A program made the position numbers and the translations under genes. This document shows, piece by piece, positions 6,877 through 11,268 of a DNA stretch of 11,268 bases. The notes under the pieces are model-generated. The model was given only the letters and a program-made list of their open reading frames with translations, was not told the DNA's origin and searched no databases. The DNA is taken from contig CAUBWQ010000016.1 in assembly GCA_958439775.1 (NCBI GenBank), positions 1 through 11,268 of the forward strand, written 5' to 3'. Source of the stretch: an uncultured Collinsella sp. GTDB taxonomy: Bacteria; Actinomycetota; Coriobacteriia; Coriobacteriales; Coriobacteriaceae. How positions within the stretch are numbered: the stretch's first letter is position 1; each line of letters begins with the position of its first letter.

Positions 6877-6990
6877 ATGAAGGTACGTCCTTCGGTCAAG
6901 AAGATGTGCGATAAGTGCAAAATCATTAGGCGCCATGGCAAGGTCCTCGTCATTTGCGAGAACCCCCGTCATAAGCAGCGTCAGGGTTAA
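6877..6990 (+). CDS. rpmJ: 50S ribosomal protein L36, zinc-binding form
   Basis: L36 is the smallest ribosomal protein and stabilises 23S rRNA near the base of the L7/L12 stalk. The reading frame gives 37 residues, [14 protein letters not shown] then [23 protein letters not shown], an exact family length. The zinc ligands of the C+ form are intact: Cys11, Cys14, Cys27 and His32. The ATG at 6877 has AAAGGAAG at 6865-6872. Fourteen bases separate it from the TTG start of rpsM. The position between infA and rpsM is the usual one. Confidence 0.97.
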   Translation: MKVRPSVKKMCDKCKIIRRHGKVLVICENPRHKQRQG

Positions 6991-7004
6991 GAGAGGAGAC
7001 TACG

Positions 7005-7379
7005 TTGGCCCGTATTAATGGTGTCGACCTCCCGCGTGAGAAGCGCGTTGAGATCGGTCTGACCTACATTTACGGCATCGGCCGCACCACTGCGACGAAG
7101 ATTTGCGTCGAGTGCAACGTTAACGTGGATACGCGCGTTAAGGACCTCACCGAGGATGAGGTTAACGCCATCCGCGATTATATCGATAAGAACCAGATCA
7201 TGGTTGAGGGCGACCTCCGCCGTGAGCGCAACCAGAACGTCAAGCGCCTTATGGACATCGGCTGCAACCGCGGCCTTCGTCACCGCAAGGGCCTCCCGGT
7301 CCGCGGCCAGCGCACCCACACTAACGCTCGTACCCGCAAGGGCCCGAAGCGTCAGATCGGTGCTAAGAAGAAGAAATAA
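7005..7379 (+). CDS. rpsM: 30S ribosomal protein S13
   Basis: S13 is in the head of the 30S subunit, forms intersubunit bridges with L5 and reaches the P-site tRNA with its C-terminal tail. The 124-residue product starts [25 protein letters not shown], has a helix-two-turns-helix middle, and ends with the signature [27 protein letters not shown]. The start is TTG at 7005. GAGAGGAGA at 6991-6999 lies five bases upstream, and no ATG or GTG would give the conserved N-terminus. This is the first gene of the alpha-operon order rpsM-rpsK-rpsD-rpoA-rplQ. Confidence 0.97.
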   Translation: MARINGVDLPREKRVEIGLTYIYGIGRTTATKICVECNVNVDTRVKDLTEDEVNAIRDYIDKNQIMVEGDLRRERNQNVKRLMDIGCNRGLRHRKGLPVRGQRTHTNARTRKGPKRQIGAKKKK

Positions 7380-7393
7380 GGAGCGCTAGATAG

Positions 7394-7798
7394 ATGGCTA
7401 CTGCTAAGAAGAACGTTCGCGCTGCCCGTCTGAAGCGCGCGGACCGTAAGAACATTTCCGTGGGCCAGGCTCACATTCGTTCTACGTTCAACAACACGAT
7501 CGTTTCGATCACCGATCCCCAGGGCAACGTCATTTCCTGGAAGTCGGCTGGCCAGGTGGGCTTCAAGGGCTCCCGTAAGTCCACGCCGTTCGCTGCCCAG
7601 ATGGCTGCCGAGGCTGCTGCCAAGCAGGCCATGGAGCACGGTATGAAGAAGGTTTCCGTCTTCGTCAAGGGCCCCGGCTCCGGTCGTGAGACCGCCATCC
7701 GCTCCCTCCAGGCTGCTGGCCTCGAGGTCTCGAGCATCCAGGACAAGACCCCCATTCCGCACAACGGCTGCCGCCCCAAGAAGCGTCGCCGCGTGTAA
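7394..7798 (+). CDS. rpsK: 30S ribosomal protein S11
   Basis: S11 is part of the 30S platform, next to the E site and the mRNA exit region. The 134-residue product has [43 protein letters not shown] in its middle. It carries the C-terminal signature [22 protein letters not shown] with [18 protein letters not shown] at the end. The ATG at 7394 uses TAAGGAG at 7377-7383, which overlaps the rpsM stop codon. Nineteen bases separate it from rpsD. Confidence 0.98.
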   Translation: MATAKKNVRAARLKRADRKNISVGQAHIRSTFNNTIVSITDPQGNVISWKSAGQVGFKGSRKSTPFAAQMAAEAAAKQAMEHGMKKVSVFVKGPGSGRETAIRSLQAAGLEVSSIQDKTPIPHNGCRPKKRRRV

Positions 7799-7817
7799 CT
7801 GAAAGGATCGTATCAAT

Positions 7818-8414
7818 ATGGCAATCGACAGGACTCCTGTTCTTAAGCGCTGCCGTCAGCTCGGGATCGATCCCGCTGAGCTCGGTTACAGCAGCAAGAA
7901 GGAATCTATCCGTCAGCCCAAGCGCCGTCGCAAGGAATCTGAGTACGGCATGCAGCTGCGCGAGAAGCAGAAGGTCAAGTTCATCTATGGCGTTCTGGAG
8001 AAGCAGTTCCACGGCTACTTCAACAAGGCCCGTAAGATGAACGGCGTCACCGGTGAGAACCTCATGATCATTCTTGAGTCTCGCCTCGACAACGTCGTCT
8101 TCCGTCTTGGCTTCGCCCGCACCCGCAAAGAGGCTCGTCAGTCCGTCCGTCACGGTCACTTCACCGTGAACGGCAAGCGCGTGGACATCCCGTCCTACCG
8201 CGTCAAGGCCGGCGACGTCGTCGCTGTCGGCGAGAAGTTCCGTGACCTCCTCCCCATCAAGGAGGCCCTGATTTCCTCCGAGCGCTTTGAGGTCCCTGGC
8301 TGGCTCGAGGTCGATATCGAGAAGCTGTCTGGTAACGTGCTCGCTCTGCCGACGCGTGAGCAGATCAGCGGTGATATCAACGAGCAGCTCATCGTCGAGC
8401 TCTACTCTAAGTAG
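7818..8414 (+). CDS. rpsD: 30S ribosomal protein S4, zinc-independent form
   Basis: S4 is a primary 16S-binding protein that starts assembly of the 30S body. In E. coli it also represses the alpha operon. The 198-residue product has the usual N-terminal region with SEYGMQLREKQKVKFIYGVLEKQF (about 41-64). An S4 RNA-binding domain follows: ESRLDNVVFRLGFARTRKEARQSVRHGHFTVNGKRVDIPSYRVKAGD. Only one cysteine (Cys12) remains in the N-terminal region, so the four-cysteine zinc site of the C+ form is absent. The ATG at 7818 has GAAAGGA at 7801-7807. Its location inside the alpha operon, rather than as a separate gene, is as in E. coli and many actinobacteria. Confidence 0.97.
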   Translation: MAIDRTPVLKRCRQLGIDPAELGYSSKKESIRQPKRRRKESEYGMQLREKQKVKFIYGVLEKQFHGYFNKARKMNGVTGENLMIILESRLDNVVFRLGFARTRKEARQSVRHGHFTVNGKRVDIPSYRVKAGDVVAVGEKFRDLLPIKEALISSERFEVPGWLEVDIEKLSGNVLALPTREQISGDINEQLIVELYSK

Positions 8415-8446
8415 TCCATCCGGGCTGCTGAGGCTGGAGGTAATAC

Positions 8447-9388
8447 ATGTCAGAATTCATTAGGCCTCAGGTTCAGGTCGAAGAGATCAACGAGACGTCT
8501 GCTCGTGTCTCCGTCGAGCCGCTCGAGCGTGGTTACGGCGATACGCTGGGTAACTCCCTTCGTCGCGTTCTTCTGTCCTCGCTCGAGGGTGCCGCCGTCG
8601 AGGCTATTCAGATCGATGGTGCGCAGCACGAGTTCATGACCATCCCTAACATGGTCGAGGATGTCACCGACATCGTCCTGAATGTCAAGGGTCTTGTCTT
8701 CAGGGCTCTCGGCACGACCGACGAGGCGACCGCCACCATCTCGGTTGACGGCCCCTGCGAGGTCACCGGTGCGGACTTCTTTATTCCGTCCGAGTTTGAG
8801 CTGGTCAACCCCGAGCAGCACATTGCTACGCTCACCGAGGGTGGCCATCTCACCATGAGCATGCGCATCGGCTATGGCCGCGGCTATGTTTCTGGCGAGG
8901 CTAACAAGCGTGACAACGATCCCATCGGTGTGATCCACGTCGACTCGCTGTACTCGCCGGTGTCCCGTTGCGCCAAGCTCGTTGAGGCTTGCCGTGTCGG
9001 CCAGCATACCGACTACGACCGCCTTGTCCTCGAGATCGAGACCAACGGTTCCATCGCCCCGCGCGACGCCGTGGTCCAGGCTGCCAATATCATTAACCAG
9101 CATATGGCCGCCTTTATGAACCTTGCCGAGACCCCCGAGGTCGAGGAGGAGGCTTCGATCTTCGCTCCCGAGGTCACCAACGACAACGCCGAGCTGGACA
9201 AGCAGATCGAGGATCTGGACCTTTCCGTCCGTTCCTACAACTGCCTTAAGCGCGCCAGCATTCACTCGGTCCGTCAGCTCGTTGAGTTCTCGGAGAATGA
9301 TCTGCTCAACATCCGTAACTTCGGTGTTAAGTCGATCGAGGAAGTGAAGGACAAGCTTGAGTCCATGGGCCTGAGCCTGAAGGCTTAA
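8447..9388 (+). CDS. rpoA: DNA-directed RNA polymerase subunit alpha
   Basis: The alpha subunit dimerises to scaffold beta and beta-prime; its C-terminal domain contacts UP elements and activators. The 313-residue product has the N-terminal assembly domain (about 1-230) with LERGYGDTLGNSLRRVLLSSLEGAAV and EACRVGQHTDYDRLVLEIETNG. An acidic linker follows (about 231-250), then the C-terminal helix-hairpin-helix domain: LSVRSYNCLKRASIHSVRQL and NIRNFGVKSIEEVKDKLESMGLSL. Arg262 corresponds to E. coli Arg265, which is used in UP-element DNA contact. The ATG at 8447 has GGAGGT five bases upstream. It lies between rpsD and rplQ, the standard order. Confidence 0.98.
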   Translation: MSEFIRPQVQVEEINETSARVSVEPLERGYGDTLGNSLRRVLLSSLEGAAVEAIQIDGAQHEFMTIPNMVEDVTDIVLNVKGLVFRALGTTDEATATISVDGPCEVTGADFFIPSEFELVNPEQHIATLTEGGHLTMSMRIGYGRGYVSGEANKRDNDPIGVIHVDSLYSPVSRCAKLVEACRVGQHTDYDRLVLEIETNGSIAPRDAVVQAANIINQHMAAFMNLAETPEVEEEASIFAPEVTNDNAELDKQIEDLDLSVRSYNCLKRASIHSVRQLVEFSENDLLNIRNFGVKSIEEVKDKLESMGLSLKA

Positions 9389-9418
9389 TGCTTCGCATAT
9401 TTGAGGAGAAACTAGACC

Positions 9419-9886
9419 ATGCGTCACAACGTTAAGAAGGGCCTGAAGCTCGGCACCGATGCGAGCCACACCAAGGCCATGAAGAAGAGCCTTGCTAAGG
9501 CCCTCTTCGAGAACGACCGCATCAAGACCACCGAGACCCGCGCTAAGGCGCTGCGTTCGGTCGTCGATCCGATCATCACCTGGGCCAAGAAGGGCGACCT
9601 GCACTCTCGTCGTCTGGCTATCGCCAAGCTCGGCGATAAGCAGCTCGTTGCCGAGATCTTCGACAAGGCTGCTCAGGGCATGTGGCAGGACCGCAACGGC
9701 GGTTATACCCGCATCATGAAGCTCGGCAACCGCAAGGGCGACAACGCTCCCATCGTTATCATGGAGCTCGTCACCGAGCCTTGCACGCCTAAGGCCAAGA
9801 AGGCTGCTCCGGCCCCCAAGAAGGCCGCTGCTCCCAAGAAGGTCGAGGCTGTCGAGGAGGCTCCTGCTGAGGAGACCGCTGAGTAG
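9419..9886 (+). CDS. rplQ: 50S ribosomal protein L17 with low-complexity C-terminal tail
   Basis: L17 sits near the peptide exit side of the 50S subunit. Residues 1-120 are a typical L17 domain: RHNVKKGLKLGTDASHTKAMKKSLAKALFENDRIKTTETRAKALR, then LGDKQLVAEIFDKAA and GGYTRIMKLGNRKGDNAPIVIMELV. From about 122 to 155 the protein has an extra Lys/Ala/Pro-rich then Glu-rich tail (PKKAAAPKKVEAVEEAPAEE). The 155-residue total exceeds the usual 115-130 residues of many bacteria; such tails are common in actinobacterial L17. The ATG at 9419 has GAGGAG at 9403-9408. It is the last gene before a strong terminator. Confidence 0.97.
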   Translation: MRHNVKKGLKLGTDASHTKAMKKSLAKALFENDRIKTTETRAKALRSVVDPIITWAKKGDLHSRRLAIAKLGDKQLVAEIFDKAAQGMWQDRNGGYTRIMKLGNRKGDNAPIVIMELVTEPCTPKAKKAAPAPKKAAAPKKVEAVEEAPAEETAE

Positions 9887-9911
9887 ACATTCCGTCTGCA
9901 TAGGCTATATT
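9884..9911 (+). promoter_or_regulatory. Candidate truA promoter overlapping the rplQ stop
   Basis: TAGACA (9884-9889) matches the -35 consensus at five of six bases and overlaps the rplQ stop codon TAG. TATATT (9906-9911) matches the -10 at five of six, with a 16-base spacer. Transcription would start near 9918, which falls inside the left arm of the terminator hairpin (9913-9922). A transcript starting there would lack about half of the stem and so should read through to truA at 9979. Pattern evidence only. Confidence 0.5.
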
Positions 9912-9912
9912 C

Positions 9913-9943
9913 GAGGGGTACGTTCGCGTACCCCTCTTTTTTT
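9913..9943 (+). terminator. Rho-independent terminator after rplQ
   Basis: GAGGGGTACG (9913-9922) pairs perfectly with CGTACCCCTC (9927-9936), ten pairs, around a TTCG tetraloop, followed directly by seven T (9937-9943). It lies 26 bases after the rplQ stop and closes the ribosomal-protein operon. The loop is closed by G-C rather than the extra-stable C-G pair. Confidence 0.95.
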
Positions 9944-9978
9944 GTCGCGATACCGTTACTTGTTTGTTGGGAGCGCCC

Positions 9979-10803
9979 ATGACTGCGCCGTCTGATTTCA
10001 ATTCGACCCCCGAGCTTGACGCCACGCTCGTATTTCGCGTGGCCTATGATGGCTCGTCGTATAGCGGATTTGCCGAGCAGCCGGGACAGGCGACGGTTGC
10101 GGGTGAGCTGCGCCGCGCTATCGAGACGCTGCTTCGCCGTCCGATCGATCTGACGTGCGCGGGGCGTACCGATGCCGGCGTGCATGCCGTGGCTCAGTAC
10201 ATCAGCGTGCCCGTAACGGACGCTGAGCTCGCTTGTACGCGCCGTAGGTGGCTGCGGGCCATGGATGCCCTGCTGCCCAAAGATATCGCCATAAACGAGG
10301 TCTACAAGGCCCGTAAAGGCTTTTCTGCACGTTTTGACGCGCGTTCCCGTACGTATACGTACCGTATTGCCGATCGAGATGCGCGCCCCGTGCTATCACG
10401 CGGGGCTGTGTGGTGGCATCGCTATCCCCTCGACGTCGATGCGATGGCGGCCGCCTGCCCTGCGCTTTTGGGCGAGCAGGACTTTAAAAGCTTTTGCAAG
10501 GTTGCCTCTGCCGTGGGCAAACCTACGCACCGCTGCGTAATGCGCGCCGAGTTTGGCCATGAGATTGCGTTTGGCGAGGACATCCTGACGTTTACCATCG
10601 AGGGCAATGCGTTTCTGCATTCGATGGTCCGTACGATCGTGGGCACGCTTGTCGAGATTGGCATGCATCGCCGTGAACCCGAGTGGATGCGCGAGGTCAT
10701 CGATGCTTGCGACCGTACCGCTGCGGGCCCCACGGCTCCTGCCTGCGGCCTTACGTTTATGGGCGTGGATTACGATCCCGCCGAGCTTGTCGTGCTCGAC
10801 TAG
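9979..10803 (+). CDS. truA: tRNA pseudouridine(38-40) synthase TruA
   Basis: TruA converts uridines 38-40 of the tRNA anticodon arm to pseudouridine. The 274-residue product (counted from the ATG at 9979) begins its catalytic domain with VFRVAYDGSSYSGFAEQPGQATV. The catalytic Asp66 lies in CAGRTDAGVHA (60-70). Later motifs are FSARFDARSRTYTYRI, the DFKSFCK segment and FTIEGNAFLHSMVRTIVGTLVEIG near the C-terminus. The ATG is preferred over two in-frame TTG codons (9964, 9967) because GGGAG (9969-9973) then serves as ribosome-binding site with five bases of spacing. It follows rplQ as in many Gram-positive bacteria. No ecfA/ecfT transporter genes lie between them. Codon use is looser than in the ribosomal-protein genes. 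Confidence 0.96.
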   Translation: MTAPSDFNSTPELDATLVFRVAYDGSSYSGFAEQPGQATVAGELRRAIETLLRRPIDLTCAGRTDAGVHAVAQYISVPVTDAELACTRRRWLRAMDALLPKDIAINEVYKARKGFSARFDARSRTYTYRIADRDARPVLSRGAVWWHRYPLDVDAMAAACPALLGEQDFKSFCKVASAVGKPTHRCVMRAEFGHEIAFGEDILTFTIEGNAFLHSMVRTIVGTLVEIGMHRREPEWMREVIDACDRTAAGPTAPACGLTFMGVDYDPAELVVLD

Positions 10804-10964
10804 GGGAGGGCTCGACGCGTCGTGCGTCGACACCTGTCATCTGTGGGCTGCGCGTGTGCAACATCTGTTCTTGGCGTGCAATACAACCGGTGTCTCATTG
10901 CTTTTATTGGCGGGGTGTACCATGAACCACGGTTTGATTCATTGCTGTCGAGAGGACGGATAAC
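10804..10964. other. Spacer between truA and the next gene
   Basis: This 161-base gap contains a perfect seven-pair hairpin: TCGACGC (10812-10818) with GCGTCGA (10824-10830), loop GTCGT. It lies just after the truA stop. No T-run follows, so I do not call a terminator. A 13-codon ATG frame occupies 10922-10963 and ends one base before the next gene's start codon; it is listed as a separate low-confidence feature. I see no promoter of acceptable quality. Confidence 0.5.
10922..10963 (+). CDS. Possible 13-residue upstream peptide
   Basis: An ATG at 10922 opens a 13-codon frame (MNHGLIHCCREDG) that ends in TAA at 10961-10963. The TTG start of the following gene is at 10965. GGCGGGG at 10909-10915 is a plausible but poor ribosome-binding site. 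If translated, it would couple to the glycosyltransferase-like gene, whose own ribosome-binding site AGAGGACGG (10951-10959) lies inside it. There is no recognisable family. It may be chance. Confidence 0.2.
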   Translation: MNHGLIHCCREDG

Positions 10965-11268
10965 TTGGTTCGACGTGGCTCGCATCCGCGACTTTCGGTG
11001 ATCCTTGTGGTAGAAGGTTCGCCCAGCTATGCGATGCGTGCGCTCGAGAGCATCCAGAACCAAGACCTCTACGATTTGCAGATTGTCGTTGTCTGCCGCG
11101 ATGCTGCGCCCGGTGTGCGCCATTCGCTTCAAGTTGCTGCCGACAGGGACATTCATATTGATTTGATTGACGTCGAGGACACGAAGCGCGGTGCTTGTCT
11201 TCGTGCCGGTTTTGATACCTCGCGCGGCTCTCAAATCATCGCCATGAACGCCGATGAGTGGTTTGCTC
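10965..11268 (+). CDS. Glycosyltransferase family 2-like protein (5' part, cut by window edge)
   Basis: Only the first 101 codons are present. After about ten residues the sequence reads LSVILVVEGSPSYAMRALESIQNQDLYDLQIVVVCRD, the Rossmann-like opening of GT-A fold, family 2 glycosyltransferases: a beta strand, a helix with the 'SI.NQ' motif, then a second strand. Later, RGACLRAGFDTSRGSQIIAMNADEWF corresponds to the region ending at the metal-binding D-x-D. The usual residues are altered: VEG instead of VYN, CRD instead of DDGS, and NADEW at the DxD place. A diverged enzyme is therefore possible. Such enzymes build cell-surface polysaccharides. The start is TTG at 10965, with AGAGGACGG five bases upstream; GTG at codon 12 is an alternative. 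The acceptor and sugar cannot be told. Confidence 0.6.
   Translation, partial: MVRRGSHPRLSVILVVEGSPSYAMRALESIQNQDLYDLQIVVVCRDAAPGVRHSLQVAADRDIHIDLIDVEDTKRGACLRAGFDTSRGSQIIAMNADEWFA

Noticed and set aside
8450..9901. Long open frame on the - strand opposite rpoA and rplQ (483 codons)
   Set aside because: Same shadow effect; the sense-strand genes are certain.
10895..10923. Possible promoter before the glycosyltransferase gene (TACCAT as -10)
   Set aside because: No -35-like hexamer at 15-19 bases; too weak to list.
1..11268. tRNA or rRNA genes, CRISPR arrays, insertion sequences, phage or defence genes
   Set aside because: I looked for these on both strands and saw no cloverleaf, repeat-spacer array, transposase or terminal inverted repeats. 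The coding content is conserved housekeeping.

Overview
The window is a ribosomal-protein gene cluster of the 'spc' plus 'alpha' operon type. All genes lie on the + strand. It covers rplE to rplQ, followed by truA and the start of a probable glycosyltransferase gene. The base composition is moderately GC-rich, with strongly biased C-ending codons in the ribosomal-protein genes. The zinc-type short S14, MetAP and IF1 lying after adk, and the sequences of S5, L18 and SecY all suggest a Gram-positive actinobacterium. My best guess is a member of the Coriobacteriia (Collinsella-like). That placement is an inference from protein character, not from a database search.

Layout. Bases 1-161 hold no gene that I can support; rplX, the usual left neighbour of rplE, is not recognisable there. 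Then come rplE (L5), rpsN (S14, Zn form), rpsH (S8), rplF (L6), rplR (L18), rpsE (S5), rpmD (L30), rplO (L15), secY, adk and map (5' block, 162-6403). A 104-base gap with a candidate promoter follows. The second block is infA (IF1), rpmJ (L36, only 37 codons), rpsM (S13), rpsK (S11), rpsD (S4), rpoA and rplQ (L17), 6508-9886. A near-perfect Rho-independent terminator (9913-9943) closes the block. truA follows at 9979-10803, then a 161-base gap, then a family-2-like glycosyltransferase that runs off the right edge.

How the genes work together. The cluster co-produces ribosomal proteins of both subunits, the SecY translocation channel, adenylate kinase, methionine aminopeptidase, initiation factor 1 and the RNA polymerase alpha subunit. 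Translational coupling is likely at rplO/secY (7-base overlap), adk/map (4-base ATGA overlap) and across the very short rpsE-rpmD-rplO gaps. By contrast, the rplE-rpsN, rpsN-rpsH, rplF-rplR and infA-rpmJ gaps are 75-150 bases long and each contains clear stem-loops. These are the best candidates for mRNA-level regulation in the window.

I found no undescribed multi-gene system here: the coding content is conserved housekeeping. The points of interest are in the spacers. They are the intercistronic RNA hairpins, a direct-repeat/promoter arrangement before infA, and a candidate truA promoter whose start point falls inside the upstream operon's terminator hairpin.
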